In this document: positions 1-7,638 of the stretch, piece by piece
Numbering within the stretch: position 1 is the first letter of the stretch
Layout: each line of letters opens with the position of its first letter
From: Methanoculleus sp.
Lineage (GTDB): Archaea; Halobacteriota; Methanomicrobia; Methanomicrobiales; Methanoculleaceae
DNA length: 64,000 bases
Direction: 5' to 3'
Assembly (NCBI GenBank): GCA_018433835.1
Contig: JAHDQM010000047.1
Span: 49,612 to 113,611, forward strand
Notes under the pieces: generated by a model
The model's input: the letters and a program-made list of their open reading frames with translations, nothing else
Database searches by the model: none
Told to the model about the DNA's origin: nothing
Made by a program: the position numbers and the translations under genes

Positions 1-354
1 GCCGCTGCAGCGGCCCGGGAAGGCGACCCCGAACCCCTGCGGGGGATGATCCTCCCACCGGAGGCCGCCGTCGCCGATCTGGCGAAGGTCGTCGTCCGCG
101 ACACCGCGGTCGACGCCGTCTGCCACGGCGCGGTGCTCGCCGGGGTGGGGGTCACGGAGAAGACGGGCGGATTTGCGAAAGGCGATACGATCGCGATCGT
201 GACGCAACGCGGCGAGCTCGTGGGCCTCGGGAAGGCCCTCGTCGCTTCGTCGGCGCTGAAACCCGGGGAACCCGGGTTCGTCGTCGCACCCACCGCCGTC
301 CTGATGCGGCCCGGCACCTACCCCCGCGGCTGGAAGGCGCACGCGGGGGCATAA
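1..354 (+). CDS. cbf5: tRNA/rRNA pseudouridine synthase Cbf5 (dyskerin family), 3' end only
   Basis: The reading frame is open from base 1, so the gene starts outside the window; the last 117 codons are present. They correspond to the C-terminal PUA domain of archaeal Cbf5, the pseudouridine synthase of H/ACA ribonucleoproteins, which also makes Psi55 in tRNA. The visible hallmarks are the segment RDTAVDAVCHGA near the start, an AIVTQRGELVGLGKAL strand pair and the ending MRPGTYPRGW, which is the usual Cbf5 tail. The catalytic domain is outside the window and cannot be checked. A serine tRNA follows 71 bases downstream. The assignment rests on the PUA domain alone; other PUA-containing RNA enzymes are less likely because of the RDTAVDAVCHGA signature. 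Confidence 0.85.
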   Translation, partial: AAAAAREGDPEPLRGMILPPEAAVADLAKVVVRDTAVDAVCHGAVLAGVGVTEKTGGFAKGDTIAIVTQRGELVGLGKALVASSALKPGEPGFVVAPTAVLMRPGTYPRGWKAHAGA

Positions 355-425
355 GGAGGGGTTGGCGGCCCGTGCCGGGGATATTATTAATAGAATATGC
401 CGCCAACTAATGATGCACATTCCGT

Positions 426-512
426 GCTGAGGTAGTCTAGACCGGTAAGGCGCGGGCCTGGAAAGCCCGTGGGGCGTTGAGCCCCTCGGGAGTTCAAATC
501 TCCCCCTCAGCG
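426..512 (+). tRNA. tRNA-Ser (anticodon GGA)
   Basis: The sequence folds as a class II tRNA. The acceptor stem is GCTGAGG (426-432) pairing with CCTCAGC (505-511), with discriminator G at 512. The anticodon stem CGGGC/GCCCG encloses the loop CTGGAAA, with anticodon GGA at 460-462. A long variable arm (GGGGC-GTTGA-GCCCC) follows, as expected for serine. The T arm is GGGAG-TTCAAAT-CTCCC (488-504). No CCA end is encoded and no intron is seen. Confidence 0.95.
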
Positions 513-682
513 TTTTACAACAAAGTCGATTCTTTTGTGAGATCTTTCACGGAGGGCGCTTTGCAGCTTCCCGTCGCAACCCTCCGGGTTGTGCCGTATC
601 GTTTCCACCCTCTAGCGTGAGGCCTCCCCGGTCCGCCCCCCTATGGTTAACATACAGAAAAGCTACCGTGAAGAACGATACC

Positions 683-1339
683 ATGAAGATCCAGGTGAGC
701 AGGAATGGTCCATACATCGTGACCGGGGGTGTCCCGCTCATGGTGATGGAGATCTCCAACGACGACGAGGGCTACTGCCGTTCATGGCGGAAGGTGCAGG
801 AGTATCCTCTGCAGGAACAGTATGCCCTGTGCCGCTGCGGGCATTCGAAGAACAAGCCCTTTTGCGACGGGACGCATGCGAAGATCCGCTTCGACGGTAC
901 CGAGACTGCCGGCGATGAACCGTATCTCCAGAGCCCGGCCATCATCAGAGGATCTGAACTGGAACTGGCCGATTATGAAGGGCTCTGCGCGCACGCACGG
1001 TTTTGCTTGCGGGCCGGGGGGATCTGGGACCTCACGAGACGGTCTGACATCCCGGATGCCCGGGACACGGCAATAGACGAAGCGTGTAACTGCCCCTCCG
1101 GCCGGCTCGTTCTCCGTGACCGAAAGACAGGTGAGACGATCGAGCCCGTTCTTGAAAGATCCGTTGTCGTGATCGAAAATCCAGCCCGGGGTGAACACGG
1201 GCCGCTCTGGGTCCGTGGCGGGGTTCCTGTCGTGTCCGCCGATGGAAAGCCCTACACGGTCAGGAACCGGGTTACCCTCTGCGGATGCGGGAGATCACGG
1301 AATAAACCGTTCTGCGACGGGAGCCATGTTGAAAAGTGA
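683..1339 (+). CDS. Double-CDGSH iron-sulfur protein with a divergent 4Fe-4S (Fer4_19-like) domain
   Basis: The 218-residue product carries two CDGSH zinc-finger-type [2Fe-2S] motifs: CRCGHSKNKPFCDGTH near residues 51-66 and CGCGRSRNKPFCDGSH close to the C-terminus. Between them is a segment with C-A-H-x3-C and C-N-C-P spacing that fits the mono-cluster ferredoxin-like domain (Fer4_19) often fused to CDGSH domains. CDGSH proteins bind clusters through three Cys and one His and act in redox sensing or cluster transfer; the partner here is unknown. The gene stands alone between a tRNA and a convergent protease gene. The start was set at the ATG before KIQVSRNGPY because the family domain begins there; a GTG at 668 and an ATG at 617 are in frame, and no clear ribosome binding site decides. 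Confidence 0.85.
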   Translation: MKIQVSRNGPYIVTGGVPLMVMEISNDDEGYCRSWRKVQEYPLQEQYALCRCGHSKNKPFCDGTHAKIRFDGTETAGDEPYLQSPAIIRGSELELADYEGLCAHARFCLRAGGIWDLTRRSDIPDARDTAIDEACNCPSGRLVLRDRKTGETIEPVLERSVVVIENPARGEHGPLWVRGGVPVVSADGKPYTVRNRVTLCGCGRSRNKPFCDGSHVEK

Positions 1340-1392
1340 GACCCCGAACGTGGCTATGGAACATCACTGAAAAGTGGACCGCCGGGATCCCC

Positions 1393-2523
1393 TCAGAACG
1401 ATATCCCGGCCATCAGCAGGGAGAAGAGCACTAGATCGTAGACGGTATGCGTGATCGCCGATGTCGTGGTGTTCGAATACCTGCGGATACATGCAAAGAT
1501 TATCCCCGCCAGAAAGACCGAGATGAGGCCGTCCCAGCTGTACTGGAACGCGTGGAGCGATGCGAAGAGGAGCGCCGGAAGGAGGATGCCGAACCGGGGC
1601 TGGAGCAGGCCGCGGATGCTCACCTCCTCGCCGAAACCCGCCGCGACGGACGCCATGACGATCCCGGGCAGGGTGAGCGTTCCTGCAAAAAGCAGGTTGA
1701 CGGCATCGACGTCGGTGACCGGGAGGCCGAGCCGGCCCACAAACGCGGCGAGCGCCGGGTCGATGAAGTGGAACGCCACAACGAGCGCGAAAGCCGCGGC
1801 AACGGCGAGAACGATCTGCCTCCCCGTCGGCCGGACGAGCCCGAGCCGCTCCAGGGTCTCGCGGGGCGTCCGCCGGACGAACGCCCCGGCGATGAAGAAC
1901 GAGCCGATGAGCGTCCAGAAGAGAGTGTAAGCGTTCAGGGTGACCGTATCCGCAAGGAGGTCCCCGGACTCGAGCAGGTAGTCGAGGAACTGCGGCGAGA
2001 GGTAGGGGGGGATCCCCGTCACCAGGAGCGGCACCGGGGGAATGAGGGTCATCGCAAGGATGACCACGAGCGCAACCGTATGGAGGAGCGAGTCCGGGTC
2101 GAACGGGAGGTACCGGGCGAGCCGTACCCTGAACCGGCGGGAGAACCCGATGAGGCTTGCAAGGGCGGCCGCAAGGACGCCGAGGAGGAGCAGGGCAACC
2201 TCTGCGACCAGGGCAGGGTCGGCCATCTCCGGGTCGAACTCCGCCGGCAGGATCGCTACGGCGCCGAACCCTGCCGTGGCTGCCGCAAGCCCGCCGACAA
2301 GGGCGAGGAGCCAGAGGACGGCGGCCCACCGGAACGCAGGATGCCGGTTGTTGGCGAGAGAGACGAGCATTGCAAGGACGACGAAGAGCGCCACGTCGAG
2401 CGCTGCGGTGAGGAACGCCCCCGCCTCCCCCCCGACGTCCCCGAAAGCCGCGGCCAGGACGATGAGGCCGAAGAAGGCGATCAGCAGTTCGGGGGCGTGA
2501 CGACGGCAGAATTTCAGCGGCAT
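1393..2523 (-). CDS. CPBP-family intramembrane metalloprotease
   Basis: A 376-residue polytopic membrane protein whose C-terminal third has the CPBP (CAAX protease/bacteriocin-processing, Abi) signature: the glutamate pair E299-E300 with R304 in GFGEEVSIRG, the second-motif histidine H324 in FASLHAFQY, and a further H359/D363 in AITHTVYD. These residues form the metal/catalytic site of the family, which cleaves within membranes. About eight hydrophobic segments precede the active-site domain, so the protein is longer than minimal CPBP members. The start at 2523 is preceded by GGGGATACC on the minus strand; in-frame alternatives are 2550 and 2601, the latter overlapping the upstream MFS gene. 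It follows that transporter with 64 bases between them and may be cotranscribed. The substrate is unknown. Confidence 0.85.
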   Translation of the reverse strand: MPLKFCRRHAPELLIAFFGLIVLAAAFGDVGGEAGAFLTAALDVALFVVLAMLVSLANNRHPAFRWAAVLWLLALVGGLAAATAGFGAVAILPAEFDPEMADPALVAEVALLLLGVLAAALASLIGFSRRFRVRLARYLPFDPDSLLHTVALVVILAMTLIPPVPLLVTGIPPYLSPQFLDYLLESGDLLADTVTLNAYTLFWTLIGSFFIAGAFVRRTPRETLERLGLVRPTGRQIVLAVAAAFALVVAFHFIDPALAAFVGRLGLPVTDVDAVNLLFAGTLTLPGIVMASVAAGFGEEVSIRGLLQPRFGILLPALLFASLHAFQYSWDGLISVFLAGIIFACIRRYSNTTTSAITHTVYDLVLFSLLMAGISF

Positions 2524-2587
2524 GGTATCCCCGGTCCGGTGGTCGGCCATGCGGTACTCGTTGGCCCGGCGGCACGATGAACGTAAC

Positions 2588-3799
2588 TCACCGCCACGCA
2601 AGCCTCCCGATGATCAGCAAGCCCAGAGCCCCCGTAGCCGCGAGAACCGCCGCCTGCAGCAGGAATATCGCCGGCAGCGGCCACCGGCCCGCGAGGACGG
2701 CTCCCGCGAACGGTCCGGCCGAGAGCCCGACGGAGAAGAAGGTATTGTACATGCCGTAGGCGGCGCCCTGCGAGCCCCGGCCCCGGTAGATGCCGGCGAG
2801 GATCGGCATCGTCGGCACCAGGGCGCAGCTCAGCGCGGCCCCCAGCGCGAAGACGGCGGCGGCAGCGAGCACGAGGGTCTCTGCCTGCATGGCGGCCACG
2901 ATTGCAACCCCCGAGAGGAGAAGCCCGCCGCCGATGAGGTAGCGGCTGCCCCCGTAACGGTCGTAGACCCTCCCTGCGGCCGGCTGGGCAAGGATGGCCG
3001 CAACCGCCAGCACCGCAAAGACGAGGCCGATCGTCGCCGGGGACGCCGAGAAGGCTGCGTGCAGGTAGACCGGGAGATAGGGGTCCACGACGCCGTAGGT
3101 CCCGGAGACCGCGACGATCGCGGCCGCACAGGCGGCGAGCGGGAGGAGGGAGCCCCGGGGCAGCATCAGAGACCGGCGTGGGCTGCCTTCCCGCCTGCAG
3201 GTGCGCACCGGGACGGCGAGGACGAGCAGGCCGACGGAGGCCGCCAGCACCGCCGGGACGAGAAAGGTCGCCATGTAGCCCACGTACTCGAAGAGCAGCC
3301 CTCCGACGACCGGGCCGAGGACGGTACCGAGTCCGACCGCCGAGAGCGCGATGCCCATCTTCTCCCCGAGCCGGGAGGGGTCGCAGGTATCGGCGAGGAG
3401 AGCAAGCCCGGCGGACCAGGTGGCCGCGGCCGATATTCCCTGGACGGTCCGGGCGACGATCAGGTGCGCGACCGTCGTCGAGAATCCGAAGAGAGCCGTC
3501 GCGAGGGCCAGGAGGAGCATCCCGACCACGATGAGGGGGCGGCGTCCCACCCGGTCGGAGAGGAGACCCATCGGGATGGAGAAGAGGAAGAGCATGACGG
3601 CGTAGATCCCGAAGACGACCCCGATGACCGATTCGTCCACCCCGAGCCGTGGGGCGTACTGGGGAAAAACCGGGATGAGGAGGCCGTAGATCATCATGTC
3701 CATGAAGATGACGAGCACGACCAGCACCAGGATTGCATCCGGCGATGCGGCGATGCGGTCCCGGAGGGTATGGAGCCGGTACGGTTCCCTGGTTGTCAT
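2588..3799 (-). CDS. MFS transporter, probable drug/metabolite exporter (DHA1-like)
   Basis: A 403-residue protein with about twelve hydrophobic segments and the major facilitator motif A between helices 2 and 3, GLLSDRVGRRP. A second related motif, AGRVYDRYGGSR, lies between helices 8 and 9, as expected from the internal duplication. The motif C-like glycine/proline pattern LGPVVGG in helix 5 points to the drug:H+ antiporter branch. The length matches the family. The start lies close to a leader containing CCGCGGGGAGATGAACCGTC on the minus strand, so initiation is supported by GGGGAGATGA just upstream. The substrate cannot be read from sequence. It is followed by the CPBP protease gene on the same strand. 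Confidence 0.85.
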   Translation of the reverse strand: MTTREPYRLHTLRDRIAASPDAILVLVVLVIFMDMMIYGLLIPVFPQYAPRLGVDESVIGVVFGIYAVMLFLFSIPMGLLSDRVGRRPLIVVGMLLLALATALFGFSTTVAHLIVARTVQGISAAATWSAGLALLADTCDPSRLGEKMGIALSAVGLGTVLGPVVGGLLFEYVGYMATFLVPAVLAASVGLLVLAVPVRTCRREGSPRRSLMLPRGSLLPLAACAAAIVAVSGTYGVVDPYLPVYLHAAFSASPATIGLVFAVLAVAAILAQPAAGRVYDRYGGSRYLIGGGLLLSGVAIVAAMQAETLVLAAAAVFALGAALSCALVPTMPILAGIYRGRGSQGAAYGMYNTFFSVGLSAGPFAGAVLAGRWPLPAIFLLQAAVLAATGALGLLIIGRLAWR

Positions 3800-3891
3800 G
3801 ACGGTTCATCTCCCCGCGGCAAGCCGCTCTCTCCGTAGGTTGGCGCCGCCGGCATATATCGATAACAGAAGAGCGATGTTGCCGGGCCGCC

Positions 3892-4740
3892 TCACCAGAA
3901 TCCCCGGTAGTACGCGAGCTCGCGGGCATAGGGGCGGAACGCTTCAACGAGCGCCGCCGCTTCATCGTCGGACAGAGGGCCGCTCCGCCCGGCGGCGGCA
4001 AGCGCCTGCACCTCCGCGGGCGTCGAACAGCCCACGATCGCGACGGAGACGTCCTGCGCGAGGGCGTACCGGACGAGGGCCTCCGGGGTCACTCCTGCGT
4101 CGGGGACGAGGTAGTTCGACCCGCCGAGCACCTTCATCCCGATGACCGCGATCCCCTGCTCCCTCGCGGTGGGGAGCGTCGAGGAGAGGAAACCCCCGAG
4201 CGCCCCCTCTACCGGGTTCGTGGGCATCATCACGGCATCGACCGGCCAGTTCTCCACCGCATGCGAGAGTACGTCCGGGTCGTGATGCCCCGTCACTCCG
4301 ATATGCCGGACGATGCCGGACTCCCGCGCCTCGACGAACGCCGCGAGAGCGCCGTCCGGCCCCTCGATCTCCCGGATGTCGGGGAAGGTCCGGACGTCGT
4401 GGATCTGCCAGAGGTCGAGGGTCTCGATACCCATCCTCCGGAGGGTCTCTAGAAGGTCCGTCTCGGCGTCTGCGTGGAGCCGGCTCGCCGACTTGCTTGC
4501 CTGGAAGACCGGCGCCCGGAGGTCGGGGCGACTCCGCCAGACCTCGCCGTAGTAGTCCTCGCTCCCCGCGTAGGCCTTCGCGGAATCGAAGTAGGCGATT
4601 CCCTGATTGAGTGCTTCGGTGATGACGGCTTTCGCCTCCACGTGCCGCCCGTATGTTCTGAGGATCCCCTCTCCCCCGAGCCCCACCCGGGTCACCTCCC
4701 GCCCGGTCTTCCCGAACCTGCGCCTGCCCGGTGCCGTCAT
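3892..4740 (-). CDS. Aldo/keto reductase
   Basis: A 282-residue single-domain aldo/keto reductase. The catalytic tetrad is intact: D52 and Y57 in YFDSAKAYAGSE, K83 in FQASKS and H114 in WQIHD. The (beta/alpha)8 fold ends with the NAD(P)-binding strand AIVGCSTPAEV. Such enzymes reduce aldehydes or ketones with NADPH; the physiological substrate here is unknown. The start at 4740 is preceded by GGGGTGGTCC on the minus strand, and a TATA-like TATTTATAG lies about 30 bases further upstream (4763-4772). An in-frame ATG at 4752 is possible. The next gene is divergent, so this is probably a single-gene transcript. Confidence 0.9.
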   Translation of the reverse strand: MTAPGRRRFGKTGREVTRVGLGGEGILRTYGRHVEAKAVITEALNQGIAYFDSAKAYAGSEDYYGEVWRSRPDLRAPVFQASKSASRLHADAETDLLETLRRMGIETLDLWQIHDVRTFPDIREIEGPDGALAAFVEARESGIVRHIGVTGHHDPDVLSHAVENWPVDAVMMPTNPVEGALGGFLSSTLPTAREQGIAVIGMKVLGGSNYLVPDAGVTPEALVRYALAQDVSVAIVGCSTPAEVQALAAAGRSGPLSDDEAAALVEAFRPYARELAYYRGFW

Positions 4741-4832
4741 GGACCACCCCATCCATCCCCGGCTATAAATACCTTCAGCACGGGGTCGGGGGAAACCGTT
4801 ATGCGTCGCGGCCCCCACCGGGGCCTTGAGGT

Positions 4833-5192
4833 ATGCATGTGCCGACGATTGTCTGGTTCAACGTTCCCGCCGGCGAGACCGACCGGGCGCGGACGTTCTA
4901 CGAGAAGGTCTTTGCCTGGACGGCGAAGCCTTTTTCGGGGATGGAAGGGGCCTTTGAGATTGCGACGGGCGGGATGGGCGGCGAGATCCTGGCGCGGACC
5001 TACCCCGGGGAGCCGATAACGGTCTTCGTCGGCGTCCCCTCCGTCGAGGAGTATGCGGGCCGGGTTCGGGGGGCCGGAGGAAGGATCGTGGTTCCGAAGA
5101 TGCCGGTGCCAGGAAGGGGCTACTTCGCCGTCTGCGAGGATACCGAGCAGAACCGGCTCGGCCTCTGGGAGGACGACCCTTCGGCGGGCTGA
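4833..5192 (+). CDS. VOC-superfamily (glyoxalase/bleomycin-resistance fold) protein
   Basis: A 119-residue protein with the paired beta-alpha-beta-beta-beta pattern of the vicinal oxygen chelate fold. The first half carries IVWFNVPAGETDRARTFYEKVFAW and the last strand GYFAVCEDTEQNRLGLWE, both typical of small stand-alone VOC proteins. The metal-ligand positions of true glyoxalase I are only partly recognisable (a Glu in the last strand, no clear histidine in the first), so a catalytic role should not be assumed. It is divergent from the aldo/keto reductase gene and isolated from the following gene by about 300 bases. Confidence 0.8.
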   Translation: MHVPTIVWFNVPAGETDRARTFYEKVFAWTAKPFSGMEGAFEIATGGMGGEILARTYPGEPITVFVGVPSVEEYAGRVRGAGGRIVVPKMPVPGRGYFAVCEDTEQNRLGLWEDDPSAG

Positions 5193-5498
5193 TCGGGCAT
5201 CGGCCGACCCCTGCCGGTGCGGCACCCCCTCCCCCGAACTCCCGGCGGCGCCCGGGATGAGGAGACTGTCCTGCTCCACCGGCGGCCCCGGCGGGATCCG
5301 GCGGTTTCAAATCGTGACGTATAACCCTTTATCAGGCCATAGGGCCCCCTTAAGACAGGTTATAGCCTGGCGAACCTTCAGGACCATTCCTATACCTGGA
5401 TGAACGGGCATAACACTGCTGTGAAGGTTTTACACCCCAAATTTGAGTTTTCCGACCAGGGGTAAAGTTTATTTACGCCAAGAAGCATCGTCCACCAC
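5193..5498 (+). other. Intergenic region with no gene seen
   Basis: About 300 bases between the VOC gene and the cupredoxin-like gene. The first half is GC-rich and the second half more AT-rich. I see no plausible protein or tRNA. A short palindromic stretch, CAGGTTATAGCCTG, is present near 5358-5371, and the promoter of the downstream gene lies at the right-hand end. Confidence 0.6.
5467..5476 (+). promoter_or_regulatory. TATA-box promoter of the cupredoxin-like gene
   Basis: GTTTATTTAC is a good archaeal TATA element centred about 28 bases upstream of the ATG at 5499, which predicts a leaderless or nearly leaderless mRNA; no Shine-Dalgarno sequence is present, consistent with that. Confidence 0.6.
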
Positions 5499-6125
5499 AT
5501 GAAGAGCATGTTTGGTATCCTTGCCCTCATGGTGATCGCGAGCATCATGATTGCAGGATGTGTACAGCCAACGGGTAACGAGACGGTGACCCCCGGCACG
5601 ACACCGGGACTCACCGAGACCCCGATGGGAACAGAAACACCAATGGAAACAGGGACCCCGATGGAAACGGGGACGCCCATGACGACTGAGACACCGATGG
5701 CGACGACGACGGCGATGGGAAATGAGACACCGATGACGACAACGGCGATGGGAAACGAGACACCGATGGCGACGACGGCGATGGGGAACGAGACACCGAT
5801 GGAGACGGAAACGACCCTCGCCGGGAACGCGACGGAGACCCCGCCGGGAACGCCGGCAGCCCTCCTCACCGCTGACGAGAACATCGCCATCACCGACAGC
5901 GGGTACGCGCCGGCCGAGCTCACCGTCCCCGTGGGCACCACGGTGGCATGGATCAATGAAGCCTCGACGAGCCAGACGGTATCGGCGACCGGGGCAAACG
6001 GGTTCTTTGACTCCGGAATGCTTCAGCCGGGCGAATCGTACAGTTATACCTTCAACGGCGCGGGCAACTATACCTACCAGTCGTTGACGACCGGGATTGA
6101 AGGTGAAGTCATCGTCACCGCCTAA
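5499..6125 (+). CDS. Cupredoxin-like lipoprotein with a Thr/Pro/Met-rich repeat linker, copper ligands missing
   Basis: A 208-residue exported protein. Residues 1-21 form a lipoprotein signal ending in the lipobox IAGC, so the mature N-terminal Cys is probably lipid-anchored outside the cell. Residues 30-115 are a low-complexity linker built from repeats of (T)ETPM and GNETPMTTTAM, encoded by tandem repeats in the DNA. The C-terminal 85 residues match the plastocyanin/amicyanin-like cupredoxin fold (VPVGTTVAWINE, FDSGMLQPGESYSYTF, GNYTYQS, EGEVIV). The blue-copper ligands are all replaced: the usual His of PHTV is Gln in SQTV, and the Cys-x2-His-x4-Met group reads S-L-T-T-G-I. Copper binding by the classical site is therefore unlikely. 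The gene has its own TATA box and ends against a shared terminator. Confidence 0.8.
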   Translation: MKSMFGILALMVIASIMIAGCVQPTGNETVTPGTTPGLTETPMGTETPMETGTPMETGTPMTTETPMATTTAMGNETPMTTTAMGNETPMATTAMGNETPMETETTLAGNATETPPGTPAALLTADENIAITDSGYAPAELTVPVGTTVAWINEASTSQTVSATGANGFFDSGMLQPGESYSYTFNGAGNYTYQSLTTGIEGEVIVTA

Positions 6126-6150
6126 CCCTTCTTTTTCCCCGATCGGCGGC

Positions 6151-6179
6151 CGTAAGGGGGCCCGCGAAACCCCCTTACG
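6151..6179. terminator. Bidirectional hairpin between convergent genes
   Basis: A perfect 10-base inverted repeat CGTAAGGGGG (6151-6160) and CCCCCTTACG (6170-6179) with a 9-base loop sits between the convergent cupredoxin-like and diamide synthase genes and covers the stop codon of the latter. CTTCTTTTTCCCC lies on the left. It probably limits read-through from both sides. Confidence 0.55.
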
Positions 6180-7506
6180 ATCGCCGGTATGCCTCTCCTG
6201 CCCGCACCAGTGTTTCGGCGAACCCCTCCGGGAAGTAGGCATGGGTGTACTGCCCGACCGCGTTCTGCACGGCAAGCCCGTCCCGGCCGCCGTCGATCCC
6301 CCGGCCCCGGAGGAGATCCAGAACAAAGCGTGCGTCGGGAGCGCAGTCGAGGAGCGAATAGTGGAACTCGTGGCCCCGGAAGGCGGACCCCGGCGCAAGG
6401 ACCGGTGTAGTGCCGACAACCCGGGCCTCCACGTAGCCGAGGCCCTGGATACGGCCCGTCATCTCCGTCGCCGCGGGGAGGACGCCCGCCATCGGGTAGT
6501 CACCCTCGGCGGTTGCGAGCCGCTCGGTGAGGTAGGCGAGTCCGCCGCACTCGCCGTAGACCGGCATGCCGTCGTCGACCGCCCGGCGCACGTCCTCCCG
6601 GCACCGGGAGGCCGCGAGCGCCTCCGCATGGAGCTCCGGGTAGCCTCCCCCGAAATAGAGGGCGTCCACGTCCGGAAGCCGGTCCGTCATCGGTGAGAAG
6701 AAGACCGGTTCCGCCCCGGCCCACGCGAGCCTATCAAGGTTGTCGGCATAGTAGAAGCAGAACGCCGCGTCAAGGGCGATGCCGATCCGGACCCCGGCCT
6801 CCGGCCGGGTGGGAGGCTCCACCGGCGCCGGGAGGGGCGGGGCCGACCGGGCGAGGTCGATGATGCCGGGCAGATCGCACGTCTCCTCCACCACCGCACC
6901 GAACCCTGCCATAGCCCCGGTTTCGGCCGCCATCGCGAGCCCGAGGTGCCGGCTCCCGACTGCAAGGTCTTTGCGCCGCGGGATTCCCCCGTAGACCGGG
7001 AGGCTTTTCGTCTCCTCGATCATGGCCAGGTGGCGGGGACTCCCGATCCGGTTGAAGATAGTCCCGGCGACCCGGACAGCCGGGTCGAACCCCGCGTAGC
7101 CCCGGACCATGGCATGCACGCTCCGCGACGCGCCCCCTGCGTCCACCACGAGAAGGACCGGGGCGTCGAGGATCTTTGCGACGTGCGCCGTGCTCGCGAT
7201 ATCGGTCCCTTCGAGCCCGTCGTAGAGCCCCATTACGCCCTCGACGACGGCGATGTCGGCCCCGGCAGAGGCCCGGACGAACGTCTCGCGCACCCCCGCC
7301 TCCCCCATCATGAACGGATCGAGGTTGCGCGACGTCCGGCCGCAGATGGCCGAATGGTGTGTGGGATCGATGAAGTCCGGGCCTACCTTGAAGGGCTGGA
7401 CGATGAGTCCGCGGGCGGCGAGCGCCGCCATCAGGCCGCTAGCAAGCGTGGTCTTGCCGCAGCCGCTGTGGGTTCCTGCGAATACAACTCGTGGAATCGG
7501 GCGCAT
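6175..7506 (-). CDS. cbiA: Cobyrinate a,c-diamide synthase family (CbiA, or CfbB acting on Ni-sirohydrochlorin)
   Basis: A 443-residue glutamine amidotransferase-type amide synthase. The N-terminal domain has the P-loop GTHSGCGKTTL (about residues 8-18) and the conserved KVGPDFIDP and EGVMGLYDG segments. The C-terminal class I glutaminase domain carries the nucleophile motif VYGECGGLAYL and a late HEFHYS. The enzyme uses ATP and glutamine to amidate the a and c side chains of a tetrapyrrole. In methanogens two paralogues exist, CbiA for cobamides and CfbB for coenzyme F430, and sequence reading alone does not separate them; the divergent cbiMNQO metal importer fits either. The start at 7506 has AGGAACGTT just upstream; an upstream TTTATC box (7535-7541, minus strand) predicts a short leader. 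Confidence 0.85.
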   Translation of the reverse strand: MRPIPRVVFAGTHSGCGKTTLASGLMAALAARGLIVQPFKVGPDFIDPTHHSAICGRTSRNLDPFMMGEAGVRETFVRASAGADIAVVEGVMGLYDGLEGTDIASTAHVAKILDAPVLLVVDAGGASRSVHAMVRGYAGFDPAVRVAGTIFNRIGSPRHLAMIEETKSLPVYGGIPRRKDLAVGSRHLGLAMAAETGAMAGFGAVVEETCDLPGIIDLARSAPPLPAPVEPPTRPEAGVRIGIALDAAFCFYYADNLDRLAWAGAEPVFFSPMTDRLPDVDALYFGGGYPELHAEALAASRCREDVRRAVDDGMPVYGECGGLAYLTERLATAEGDYPMAGVLPAATEMTGRIQGLGYVEARVVGTTPVLAPGSAFRGHEFHYSLLDCAPDARFVLDLLRGRGIDGGRDGLAVQNAVGQYTHAYFPEGFAETLVRAGEAYRRS

Positions 7507-7558
7507 AACGTTCCTGTAATGTTGAATACCGCAGAAGATAAATATGACCTGAGACAAC

Positions 7559-7568
7559 CACTTAAATC
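7559..7568 (+). promoter_or_regulatory. TATA-box of the cbiMNQO operon
   Basis: CACTTAAATC lies about 75 bases upstream of cbiM in the 132-base divergent region. Placing transcription start 25-28 bases downstream puts it around 7588-7594, directly over the palindrome at 7585-7598. Confidence 0.45.
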
Positions 7569-7584
7569 AGATTAATTTACCTTA

Positions 7585-7598
7585 AAACAATTTTGTTT
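7585..7598. promoter_or_regulatory. Perfect 14-base palindrome over the predicted cbiM start site
   Basis: AAACAATTTTGTTT reads as two exact half-sites, AAACAA and TTGTTT, separated by TT. It lies between the TATA element and the cbiM ribosome binding site, a good place for a repressor that controls metal uptake. The binding protein is not identified. Confidence 0.35.
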
Positions 7599-7638
7599 GG
7601 CTGCATCGCCGTGTCGGCGGCAGTCTGCAGGTGATATC

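Noticed and set aside
1447..2580. Long plus-strand open frame opposite the CPBP protease
   Set aside because: It mirrors the protease gene, is dominated by Arg/Glu/Asp runs typical of antisense frames in high-GC DNA, and has no family similarity.
2522..3838. Long plus-strand frame opposite the MFS transporter
   Set aside because: Charged low-complexity translation, antisense to a clear membrane protein.
5610..5830. Tandem repeats resembling a CRISPR array
   Set aside because: The units are short, direct, lack unique spacers and encode the ETPM linker in frame with the lipoprotein.
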